Below are positions 1-6,715 of a stretch of 10,000 nucleotides of DNA, piece after piece. The stretch lies in NCBI GenBank assembly GCA_020216745.1, contig JAIWNQ010000031.1:1-10000 (forward strand), in the 5' to 3' direction. The stretch comes from Candidatus Hydrogenedens sp. (GTDB lineage Bacteria; Hydrogenedentota; Hydrogenedentia; Hydrogenedentales; Hydrogenedentaceae). A program made the position numbers and the translations under genes. Every line of letters starts with the position of its first letter. Position 1 is the first letter of the stretch. The notes beneath the pieces are model-generated. The model made no database searches. It saw only the letters and a program-made list of their open reading frames with translations, and was not told the origin of the DNA.

Positions 1-1292
1 AATGGATACTAAATCGCAATCTATCACAAAATCAAGAACAGGACAAAGACCAAACCATTACAAAAACAGTACAATGGATTATTGATACAGTTAGAAAAAA
101 CGGGGATAGTGCGGTCATCGAGTTTACTGAGCGATTTGATAATGTAACACTACAACCAGAAGAGTTAGAAATACCCAATCAAGAGATTATTCAAAGCTTT
201 AATACACTGGAACCCAATATTTTAAGGATTATTGAAAAATCTGCTGAACACATAAAAACATTTCACAGTAAAAATATACGAAATTCATGGGAAGAGACAC
301 TTGAAGACGGAACCGTATTAGGACAAAAAATAGTGCCCATTGAAAAAGTAGGGGTATATGTACCAGGTGGAAAGGCTTTCTACCCTTCATCCGTATTAAT
401 GAATGTTATACCTGCAAAAGTGGCTGGTGTTAAAGAAATCATTATGGTTTCTCCCCCTTCATATAATGGCACAATACACCCTGTCGTCTTGGCAACAGCC
501 CACCTTGCAGGGGTTACTCGTGTATTTAGAGTTGGTGGAGCACAATCCATTTCAGCTCTCGCCTACGGCACAGAACACATACCATCCGTTGATAAAATTA
601 CAGGACCAGGAAATATATACGTTTCAACAGCCAAAGCATTAGTACGAGATGTTGTAGATATTGATTGTGAAGCAGGACCTTCAGAAGTCCTTGTTATTGC
701 TGATAAAACCGCAAATCCTGCTTTTATTGCTTCAGAACTAATAGCACAAGCAGAACACGATGAGAAAGCTTGCTCAGTGTTAATAATTACTCAATCTGAT
801 ATACATCTTGTCAAAGATGTAGAAGAACAGATACAAAAATATATTAATCAACAAAATCGTAAAAATATCATCGAATCATCTTTGAACAATTTCGGGGCTT
901 TTATTGTTACTCGGGATTGGGACGAACTTATTTACCTCGCTAATTTTTTTGCACCAGAACATTTAAGTATTCAAACAGAATTTCCACGTAAGATTGAGAT
1001 GAAAATTGTTAATGCGGGTGCCATTATGTTAGGTGATATGACTCCCGTTGCTGTTGGTGATTATATGGCTGGTCCTAATCATATTCTACCAACTGGAAGA
1101 AGAGCAAGGTTCAGTTCTCCCCTTACAGTTGAAGATTTTAGAAAAGTGTCCAACTATATTTACTATTCAAAAAGCAGGCTCCACAATCAAGCAAACGATA
1201 TAATGACGTTTGCTGAAATTGAAGGTTTAACAGCTCATGCATTTTCGATAAATATTCGTACAGGAAATCAAAGGGATGTAAAAAATGAGTAA
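1..1292 (+). CDS. hisD: Histidinol dehydrogenase, 5'-truncated by the window edge
   Basis: Zinc- and NAD-dependent enzyme for the last two steps of histidine synthesis, L-histidinol to L-histidine, in the cytoplasm. The reading frame is open from base 3 (W-I-L-N-R) with no stop, giving about 430 residues. That is close to the family's usual 425-440, so only a few to about 15 N-terminal residues are missing. A GTG at 333 is in frame but is internal: the 110 codons before it encode the normal HisD N-terminal part, for example GDSAVIEFTERFD. Visible motifs are VGVYVPGGKAFYPSSVLMN and GPGNIYV. The expected zinc ligands are Gln at 747 and His at 756 (AQAEHD), Asp at 1059 (VGDYMAGPNH) and His at 1236 (EGLTAHAFS). 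The catalytic Glu-His pair is at 957-962 (FAPEHLS). The stop codon lies inside the start of hisC (8 nt overlap), indicating one transcript and probable translational coupling. Confidence 0.97.
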   Translation, partial: WILNRNLSQNQEQDKDQTITKTVQWIIDTVRKNGDSAVIEFTERFDNVTLQPEELEIPNQEIIQSFNTLEPNILRIIEKSAEHIKTFHSKNIRNSWEETLEDGTVLGQKIVPIEKVGVYVPGGKAFYPSSVLMNVIPAKVAGVKEIIMVSPPSYNGTIHPVVLATAHLAGVTRVFRVGGAQSISALAYGTEHIPSVDKITGPGNIYVSTAKALVRDVVDIDCEAGPSEVLVIADKTANPAFIASELIAQAEHDEKACSVLIITQSDIHLVKDVEEQIQKYINQQNRKNIIESSLNNFGAFIVTRDWDELIYLANFFAPEHLSIQTEFPRKIEMKIVNAGAIMLGDMTPVAVGDYMAGPNHILPTGRRARFSSPLTVEDFRKVSNYIYYSKSRLHNQANDIMTFAEIEGLTAHAFSINIRTGNQRDVKNE

Positions 1293-2340
1293 ATACTGTA
1301 TAAACAGACTAAACGCAATAGAGGGGTATGTTCCTGGTGAACAACCGAAAGAGGAAAATGTAGTCAAACTAAATACGAATGAAAATCCATTTCCTCCGTC
1401 AGAAGAAGTATTAAAAACTCTTAGCACAATACTCCCTGAACAACTACGACGATACCCTGACCCAACTGCTTTTGAACTTAGAAAAAAAATAGCTCAGGTA
1501 TATCATTTACCTGGACCAGAATGGGTTATTGTTGGCAATGGCATGGACGAAATTTTAGCAATAACAATGAAAACGTTCGTAGACTATGGGCAGACCATTT
1601 ACGCTACTTATCCAACCTATTCTCTTTATGAGATTCTTGCACAACTATATGGTTATAACTTTCAGTATCATGAGCTTGATGATAATTTTTGTTTAACTCC
1701 ACCATTTGCATGGGAATCAGCAAAATTAGTATTAATAACTCACCCAAATGCTCCAAGTGGTGTTCCTACACAAACCGAAATTATGAAAAAAATCTGTGAA
1801 AATGATAAACAAGTTATATTTATTGATGAAGCTTATGTTGATTTTTGTGATTATAACTATATCTCTTGGGTAACAGAATATCCTAATCTTATTGTTGGAC
1901 GAACTTTTTCTAAGTCCTTCAGTCTGGCTGGAATTCGTTTAGGTTTTGCTGTTGCTAATCCAGAACTAATTTCAGATATGTTTAAGATTAAAGATTCATA
2001 CAATGTCAATGTTATAACTCAATTATTAGGCATCTCTGCATTAGAACATTCCCAATATGCTATGACTAATATAGAAATAATTAAGAAGAATAGAACTTAT
2101 CTAAGAATAGAATTACAAAAACTGGGTTTCCGTGTTCCTGATTCACAATCGAATTTCTTGCTTGCAATATGGAACAGAGAACCTACTGCAGAAGAAATAT
2201 ACAATCGGTTAAAAGAGCAACGTATTTATATTAGATATTTTCCATATAGACGTTTGGAGAACGCACTGCGAATTACCATTGGCACACAGAAACAATCCGA
2301 AATTTTACTTGAAGCAATAAAAAAGATTGTTCAAATTTAA
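1285..2340 (+). CDS. hisC: Histidinol-phosphate aminotransferase
   Basis: PLP-dependent fold-type I aminotransferase that converts imidazole-acetol phosphate plus glutamate to L-histidinol phosphate, two steps before HisD's product. At 351 residues it is normal family length. Motifs seen: TNENPFPPS (31-39), RYPDP, GNGMDEIL (84-91), THPNAPSG (152-159, the NPNNPTG-type cofactor loop), DEAYVDF with Asp181, and FSKSFSLAGIRLG with Lys210 as the Schiff-base lysine and Arg218 nearby. Near the C-terminus Arg329 in ALRITIGT is the expected substrate-carboxylate or phosphate contact. The ATG is preceded by an AAAGGGA Shine-Dalgarno at 1270-1276 inside the hisD end, and the first 8 nt overlap hisD, so the two are co-translated. 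Related class I/II aminotransferases can look similar, but the motif set and the hisD neighbour make HisC the best call. No further his gene follows in this orientation. Confidence 0.95.
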   Translation: MSKYCINRLNAIEGYVPGEQPKEENVVKLNTNENPFPPSEEVLKTLSTILPEQLRRYPDPTAFELRKKIAQVYHLPGPEWVIVGNGMDEILAITMKTFVDYGQTIYATYPTYSLYEILAQLYGYNFQYHELDDNFCLTPPFAWESAKLVLITHPNAPSGVPTQTEIMKKICENDKQVIFIDEAYVDFCDYNYISWVTEYPNLIVGRTFSKSFSLAGIRLGFAVANPELISDMFKIKDSYNVNVITQLLGISALEHSQYAMTNIEIIKKNRTYLRIELQKLGFRVPDSQSNFLLAIWNREPTAEEIYNRLKEQRIYIRYFPYRRLENALRITIGTQKQSEILLEAIKKIVQI

Positions 2341-2363
2341 CCCATAAATAATGAACAATTTTT
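2322..2363. terminator. Candidate bidirectional terminator between convergent genes
   Basis: Bases 2322-2333 can pair with 2352-2363 to give a 12-bp stem (one G-T pair) closing an 18-nt loop. The arms read AAAGATTGTTCA and TGAACAATTTTT. A T-rich run continues after the right arm, and the left arm's A-run supplies a T-run on the opposite strand, so it could stop transcription both ways. The stem uses the last codons of hisC and reaches into the stop codon of the convergent regulator gene at 2362. The stem is AT-rich and the loop is long, so it is probably weak. No better hairpin is visible in the 21-bp gap. Confidence 0.45.
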
Positions 2364-2664
2364 ATTCATTTTCTACAGGCGGGTTCAGGTTTCTAATTCT
2401 ATCTAATTCCTTCCAATAATTTTCTAATGCATCTCTCCCTTTCTCGGTGATTTGAAACTCTGTATGCGGAATCCGTCCATTAAATGACTTCTCAACTTTA
2501 ACATATCCTGCTTTTTCGAGTTTGTCCATATGAGAAGAAAGATTGCCTTTGGTCAATCCCAATGTATTTAACAAAAAATTAAAATCAGATGCTTCCACCC
2601 CTGCAAGAATTGTTAAAATTCGCAGTCGTGCTGGTTCATGTATTATGCGGTCAAGTTCTGACAT
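2362..2664 (-). CDS. Small winged-helix transcriptional regulator (PF13601-type, MarR/ArsR-like)
   Basis: A 100-residue, single-domain DNA-binding protein. The sequence fits the winged-helix family seen as stand-alone regulators: IIHEPARLRILTIL at 7-20 (first helix), then a helix-turn-helix at about 28-50 with recognition-helix motif LTKGNLSSHMDKLEKAGYV. The wing lies at about 54-73 (VEKSFNGRIPHTEFQIT) and a closing helix with GRDALENYWKELD follows. No metal-binding cysteine pair or ligand domain is visible, so the inducing signal cannot be read from the sequence. The ATG at 2664 is the only sensible start; the Shine-Dalgarno is poor (a TAGG about 10 nt upstream). It lies 30 nt downstream of the membrane-protein gene on the same strand, so the two are probably one transcript, suggesting the membrane protein senses for, restrains or is controlled by this regulator. 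That link is inference. Target genes are unknown. Confidence 0.85.
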   Translation of the reverse strand: MSELDRIIHEPARLRILTILAGVEASDFNFLLNTLGLTKGNLSSHMDKLEKAGYVKVEKSFNGRIPHTEFQITEKGRDALENYWKELDRIRNLNPPVENE

Positions 2665-2694
2665 TCAACAATAAACCTAATACTCAATTTATTT

Positions 2695-3456
2695 CTATGT
2701 ATTATCCGTTTCCTCATCATGGGCAAGATTTTCAAACTCTTCTAAGCCTTGTCTACTTATAGATTTCAATTTCCATAGTGCATAACGACTGTAAATATGT
2801 CCTACAATAATGGCAATAAGACCATAACCAAAAACAGGGACCATAATGTTTAATAAATACCACCGGGATGGGAAACTAATTGGTATTTTACATATGAGTA
2901 AAATTGCATGAAGTCCATATAAAACAGGCCAAATCCATGCCCAAAAACCCAATCCTTGATAAAAAATAAGGATACACAACACGGGAACCAATGCTAAAGC
3001 AGAAAAAGGCTGTAAATATTGTAAAGACAAATAACGAAATGAAATTAACAATGCTCCAAAGATATGATACACCAACATCAATCCTATTAATGCAATAACC
3101 CATCTCGGTAACGTTTTTGACTGATGTTTATCATCAGGGAGAACATATCCTTCTCTCCCATAAAACCAAATAGTAAGTTGCCATACAATTTCTGCAGTCC
3201 AGCGAGATATAGAAATCCAAACAAAGAACAAAAAAGCAACTACAAGAAAGAATACCGATGTATAGAACAAAGGTTTATTACCATTGATATATGCCTGTTG
3301 AGTTAGATTTGCAATTAAACCTATTACACATATAATTAAAACAATCAAGCACCATTGAAAAAGAAAGTAAATAGTCCTACTTCGCGCATATGTACGCGTC
3401 CAATAAAGGATTTCTCTCGGATCAGACGAATTCACATTATTCCTTCTATTTGACAT
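2695..3456 (-). CDS. Polytopic membrane protein of unknown function, paired with a winged-helix regulator
   Basis: A 253-residue protein I do not recognise as a named family. Hydrophobic segments at about 30-51, 63-82, 117-140, 149-168, 169-188 and 200-223 suggest six membrane helices, rich in Trp, Phe and Tyr. The N-terminus (MSNRRNNVNSSDPREILYW) and a basic stretch around residues 224-236 followed by an acidic tail (EEFENLAHDEETDNT) look cytoplasmic. There is no cleavable signal peptide and no catalytic motif. The start at 3456 is preceded by AGAGATGG, a moderate ribosome-binding site. The 87-bp AT-rich gap upstream separates it from the alpha/beta hydrolase gene, also on the reverse strand, and probably holds its promoter, but no convincing -35/-10 pair stands out. 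The regulator gene begins 30 nt after its stop, so co-transcription is likely. Transport, signalling and structural roles all remain open. Confidence 0.75.
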   Translation of the reverse strand: MSNRRNNVNSSDPREILYWTRTYARSRTIYFLFQWCLIVLIICVIGLIANLTQQAYINGNKPLFYTSVFFLVVAFLFFVWISISRWTAEIVWQLTIWFYGREGYVLPDDKHQSKTLPRWVIALIGLMLVYHIFGALLISFRYLSLQYLQPFSALALVPVLCILIFYQGLGFWAWIWPVLYGLHAILLICKIPISFPSRWYLLNIMVPVFGYGLIAIIVGHIYSRYALWKLKSISRQGLEEFENLAHDEETDNT

Positions 3457-3543
3457 ATTTAGCCATCTCTATTTTAATTTTTAATTCTATAATAATATAT
3501 TTTAAATCATTTTCTGGCGGGTATTAAATAAAAAATTCTTAGA

Positions 3544-4386
3544 TTATGATTTCAATGCTCGTTCACTTACCCATCCGCATATTTTACCTATCATTTCATC
3601 TTTTTCATAATCATTCCATAACTCGTGATAACCATTTTCAAAAAGATGTATCGCCTTATCTTCTGATGTAATATTTTCAAACAAATTAATACTTCCTGAG
3701 AAGGGAACTATTTGGTCCTTTTTCCCATGAAGAATTATTGTTGGTAGTTTAATTAACTTAAAATCACGTTGTATTTCCTGAATCACTTTATAAAATACAT
3801 ATCCTGTGTATGCTTTGACACTTCCATGATAACCTAATGGGTCTTCATCAGCCCTTTTAACTACGTCTAAATCTTTTGATAAGGCTGTATTATCCACCTT
3901 TGAGACAGGAACCCATGGGAGAACTGTCGCTAAGATACCTGATAACTTTAATAAAAACTTTGGAACATCTTCATTTAAAGCAAGAAATGGACTTGAAAAA
4001 ATAAGTCCTTTAGCAGAACAATTAGGTCGTGTTTCAACATATCTGGCAAGAACCATCCCTCCCATACTATGTCCCATAAAAAATGTTGGTAAACTAATTA
4101 TCTCCTCTTTTATTACATTTAAAAAGATATCAAAATCATCAAGAAGTTCATTGAAATCGTTAATCCATGCTCTTTTCCCTGGCGAATGTCCGAATCCACG
4201 CTGGTCATAACTGAAAACATTAATTCCTTGTTTATTCATCATTTCCGACATATAGTCATATCGTGAACAATGTTCTCCATAACCATGAATTAAAATTATA
4301 TTGGCTATTTTTTTATTTTCTTCAGAAAGCCACGTCCTCCGATAAAATTTTTCATTTCGAATGTTAAACCATCCTTCGTTTAACAT
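3544..4386 (-). CDS. Alpha/beta hydrolase, monoacylglycerol lipase / lysophospholipase-like
   Basis: A 280-residue serine hydrolase of the Hydrolase_4 (S33-related) group that includes monoacylglycerol lipases and PldB-like lysophospholipases. The oxyanion-hole segment is HGYGEHCSRYDYM (34-46), with DQRGFGHSPGKR at 61-72 as is typical of this branch. The nucleophile elbow GHSMGG gives Ser107, and GKKDQIVP gives Asp224. FENGYHELWND gives His254, completing a Ser-Asp-His triad. There is no signal peptide, so it is probably cytoplasmic or membrane-peripheral. The exact ester substrate cannot be told from sequence; lysolipids or monoglycerides are the family's usual ones. The start is well fixed: AAGAAGGAGG at 4391-4400 sits just before the ATG. 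It lies 22 nt behind the CoA-transferase gene on the same strand and is almost certainly in one operon with it, which hints at a shared role in acyl-group handling (inference). Confidence 0.9.
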   Translation of the reverse strand: MLNEGWFNIRNEKFYRRTWLSEENKKIANIILIHGYGEHCSRYDYMSEMMNKQGINVFSYDQRGFGHSPGKRAWINDFNELLDDFDIFLNVIKEEIISLPTFFMGHSMGGMVLARYVETRPNCSAKGLIFSSPFLALNEDVPKFLLKLSGILATVLPWVPVSKVDNTALSKDLDVVKRADEDPLGYHGSVKAYTGYVFYKVIQEIQRDFKLIKLPTIILHGKKDQIVPFSGSINLFENITSEDKAIHLFENGYHELWNDYEKDEMIGKICGWVSERALKS

Positions 4387-4408
4387 AACTCCTCCTTCTT
4401 TTTATATG

Positions 4409-5962
4409 CTATTCAAATGATATTTTCATTGGAGATGGCACAAATAATCTTGCATCCATCGGTTTAATTTCCTCTGGAATTATAGGCTTAAATCCCATTT
4501 GATTTAATATATCTTTTTCTAAGTCTATACCTGGCGCAATTTCTGTTATCATTAACCCTTCTGGGACAAGTTTAAATACACAACGTTCCGTAATATAAGT
4601 AACATCTCTCTTATTTTCTAATGCGAACTTTCCACTAAAAGTAATTTGCTCCACCTTTTGAATAAATTTTTTAACCTTCCCTTCATTCACTATTTTCACT
4701 TTTCCATCAACAATGTCCACTTTACTACCCATAGCGGAAAATTCACCACAAAATACCAGTTTCTTTGCCGATTGTGTTAAGTTGATAAATCCACCAGGTC
4801 CAATTGCAATAGGACCAACTTTGCTAACATTCACATTTCCCTCTGCATCGACCTGAGCCATTCCTACACAGGTCATATCAAGTCCTCCTCCATCATAAAA
4901 ATCAAACATTGCAGATTGAGATAAAAACGCCTGAGGATTCTTCGCAGGACCAAAATTTTTGCCTGTTTCTGGAATTCCCCCAATTACTCCTATTTCTGTT
5001 GTCATTGTAATTTTATTGAATACCCCTTCTTCAAAAGCGACTTTGGCAACGCCCATTGGTATACCAAAACCAAGATTTATAAGCATCTTAGGCTTTAATT
5101 CCATAAATGCACGTCGGGCAATAACCTTTTCAAAATTTAATGGCATAACATCTAATTCTTCCTCAAGATTAGCTCTGACATGTCCACAAAATGAAGGGTC
5201 ATACTGTACAAAAAGTGTTTGTGGATGTGCCTCAGGAGTTTGAGCAACTACGATGTAATCTACAAAAACACCAGGAACTCGCACATCACTCGGTTTAGCT
5301 GGCTCATCACTTAATCGCTCCACCTGTGCAATTACAAAACCACCACTGTTTTTTACAGCCATAGCACCTTCTAATATTTCCATAATAAGTGCTTCTTTCT
5401 CAGTAGTAATATTACCATGATGGTCAGCAGTGGTTCCACGAATTATACCCACATCGCATTTAAACGAACGATATAAAATGTATTCTTTTCCCCCAATTAC
5501 AACAATCTCGGATAGGTCTTCACACGATTTCGTTTTTTCATTCACTTTTCCACCGCCATATCTCGGGTCTACAAACGTTCCTAATCCGACAGTTGTAATC
5601 AACCCAGGTCTACCAGCAGCTATCTCTCTATATAATTCACACATCGTCCCTTGGGGGATATTGTATGCTTCCACTTGATTACTTGCAATAAACTTCATAA
5701 TTTTATGATTTAAACCACAATGTCCAGCTATAATTCTCTTTACCATTCCTGGCACTGCAAAATGGTTCATTCCTTTTGGTTCCTCACTTAATGGACCAAG
5801 ACCTGCTGCCCATACAACTGTTAAATCCTTTGGATGTCCCGTTTGTTGATAAACACGTGCAAACGCTGGATACACCTCTTCAGAAGGCATGGGAACTATT
5901 AATACCGTTGCTCCATCAGGAATTAATTTAATTGCTTCATCTGCCGTCACTACTCTTGCCAT
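4409..5962 (-). CDS. Acyl-CoA:carboxylate CoA-transferase (YdiF / propionate CoA-transferase-like)
   Basis: A 517-residue family I CoA-transferase with both half-domains fused in one chain, the length and layout of YdiF and propionate CoA-transferase (about 520-530). It moves CoA from an acyl-CoA such as acetyl-CoA to a short carboxylate through a glutamyl-CoA intermediate. The N-terminal half carries WAAGLGPL, the GHCGLNHKI region near 80-88, and RGTTADHHGNIT (175-186). The C-terminal half has INLGFGIP (295-302) and TTEIGVIGG (321-329), where Glu323 matches the catalytic glutamate of the family. GGGLDMTCVGMAQVD and GPGGFINLTQ follow. The true substrate (acetate, propionate, lactate, acetoacetate) is not readable. 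AGAAGGA at 5971-5977 on the reverse strand, 8 nt from the ATG, fixes the start. It leads a two-gene reverse operon with the hydrolase and diverges from the CBS gene. No thiolase, dehydrogenase or mutase lies nearby to name a pathway. Confidence 0.92.
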   Translation of the reverse strand: MARVVTADEAIKLIPDGATVLIVPMPSEEVYPAFARVYQQTGHPKDLTVVWAAGLGPLSEEPKGMNHFAVPGMVKRIIAGHCGLNHKIMKFIASNQVEAYNIPQGTMCELYREIAAGRPGLITTVGLGTFVDPRYGGGKVNEKTKSCEDLSEIVVIGGKEYILYRSFKCDVGIIRGTTADHHGNITTEKEALIMEILEGAMAVKNSGGFVIAQVERLSDEPAKPSDVRVPGVFVDYIVVAQTPEAHPQTLFVQYDPSFCGHVRANLEEELDVMPLNFEKVIARRAFMELKPKMLINLGFGIPMGVAKVAFEEGVFNKITMTTEIGVIGGIPETGKNFGPAKNPQAFLSQSAMFDFYDGGGLDMTCVGMAQVDAEGNVNVSKVGPIAIGPGGFINLTQSAKKLVFCGEFSAMGSKVDIVDGKVKIVNEGKVKKFIQKVEQITFSGKFALENKRDVTYITERCVFKLVPEGLMITEIAPGIDLEKDILNQMGFKPIIPEEIKPMDARLFVPSPMKISFE

Positions 5963-6027
5963 ACTAAACTTCCTTCTATTAATTAACTTTTGTATTTTTT
6001 ACTTTCAATATAAGGAATATATCAATA

Positions 6028-6056
6028 TTTATACTTGTTTATAAAATTGAAAACAA
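6028..6056 (-). promoter_or_regulatory. Candidate sigma70-type promoter for the CoA-transferase operon
   Basis: Read on the reverse strand, TTGTTT (6051-6056) is followed after exactly 17 nt by TATAAA (6028-6033), about 65 nt before the CoA-transferase start. It lies in the 122-bp divergent gap shared with the CBS gene. The same bases contain a 6-bp inverted repeat, TTGTTT (6035-6040) against AAACAA (6051-6056), which could be an operator or chance in AT-rich DNA. No equally good forward promoter for the CBS gene was found. Confidence 0.45.
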
Positions 6057-6084
6057 ATTAAACCCAAAAGGAAAGGGATTAACA

Positions 6085-6624
6085 ATGGCAAGTTTGAAAG
6101 AAAAAGTAAAGTTAAGAGCACATCTACCTATTCATCAAGATAAGACTATTCAGGATGTCGTTAAATTTTTTTGTGACCAAAACATAAGTGCAACAATGGT
6201 ATCAAACGATGAAGGCGATATTGTTGGAATTATTTCAGAAAAGGACATTATTCGAAAAGTACTAAACAAAGGTTTAGACCTAAAAGAAACATTAATTCAT
6301 GATGTGATGAACACCAAATTAATTCATGTCCATGAAGCAGAGGATATAAATATTGCTAAAATGCTTATGTTTATGAACGGTGTAAGACATCTTCTCATGG
6401 TTGATGAGAACCATCACGTTGTTGGGTTATTATCTATGAGAGATCTCATCGAGTCCGATTTAGAAGAAACGAAAGAACTTTTAAGAAAAATTAATGATCA
6501 ATATTACGAAAATGCTCATCAACCTACATGGAGAATATCTTCCAATCGAGTTATTATAGAGAATGCAGAACCTCAACCTGATCCCATTGTGGAAGAGTTA
6601 ATACATTCTTACAAAAACAAATAG
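6085..6624 (+). CDS. Stand-alone CBS-domain pair protein
   Basis: A 179-residue soluble protein. CBS motif 1 covers about 15-62 (TIQDVVKFFCDQNISATMV, then IVGIISEKDIIRKVLNKG) and CBS motif 2 about 73-125 (DVMNTKLIHV, then VVGLLSMRDLIESDL). A helix at about 126-140 (EETKELLRKINDQYY) and a polar tail of some 40 residues follow, without a recognised domain. Tandem CBS motifs form a Bateman module that usually binds adenosine nucleotides such as AMP, ATP or SAM and senses energy or cofactor state; the ligand here is not determinable. There is no fused enzyme or channel domain, so it probably acts by binding a partner. The ATG follows an AAAGGAAAGGG ribosome-binding stretch at 6067-6077. The gene is monocistronic by appearance: it diverges from the CoA-transferase and ends at a strong terminator before ilvE. 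Confidence 0.9.
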   Translation: MASLKEKVKLRAHLPIHQDKTIQDVVKFFCDQNISATMVSNDEGDIVGIISEKDIIRKVLNKGLDLKETLIHDVMNTKLIHVHEAEDINIAKMLMFMNGVRHLLMVDENHHVVGLLSMRDLIESDLEETKELLRKINDQYYENAHQPTWRISSNRVIIENAEPQPDPIVEELIHSYKNK

Positions 6625-6651
6625 AAAATTAGTACTCCACTTTTTGATGAT

Positions 6652-6693
6652 AAGACTCAGTTTGTATTAAAATGAACTGAGTCTTTTATTTTT
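6652..6693 (+). terminator. Strong rho-independent terminator after the CBS gene
   Basis: A perfect 11-bp inverted repeat, AAGACTCAGTT (6652-6662) and AACTGAGTCTT (6675-6685), encloses a 12-nt loop. The T-rich tract TTTTATTTTT (6684-6693) follows directly. It lies 27 nt after the CBS stop codon and only 22 nt before the ilvE start, so ilvE must be transcribed either by read-through or from a promoter overlapping this hairpin or the CBS gene's end. Confidence 0.92.
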
Positions 6694-6715
6694 CAATCAA
6701 ACAGGAGTTCTAACT

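Noticed and set aside
333..1292. hisD starting at the in-frame GTG at 333
   Set aside because: The frame is open from base 3 and the upstream 110 codons encode recognisable HisD N-terminal sequence, so the GTG is an internal valine codon.
1227..1427. Reverse open frame across the hisD/hisC junction
   Set aside because: Antisense to two certain genes, with no family resemblance.
3457..3543. Promoter for the membrane-protein/regulator pair in the AT-rich gap
   Set aside because: TAAAAT-like -10 boxes exist on the reverse strand, but the only -35 partner at fitting distance matches three of six bases, which is expected by chance in such AT-rich DNA.
4959..5243. Forward open frame opposite the CoA-transferase gene
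   Set aside because: It lies wholly antisense to a well-supported enzyme gene, has no ribosome-binding site and its translation resembles no protein family; the same applies to the frame at 5430-5678.
6625..6715. T-box or leucine-type attenuator leader upstream of ilvE
   Set aside because: Only 22 nt separate the hairpin from ilvE; there is no specifier region, no T-box core and no leader peptide rich in branched-chain codons. The hairpin fits a plain terminator of the CBS gene.
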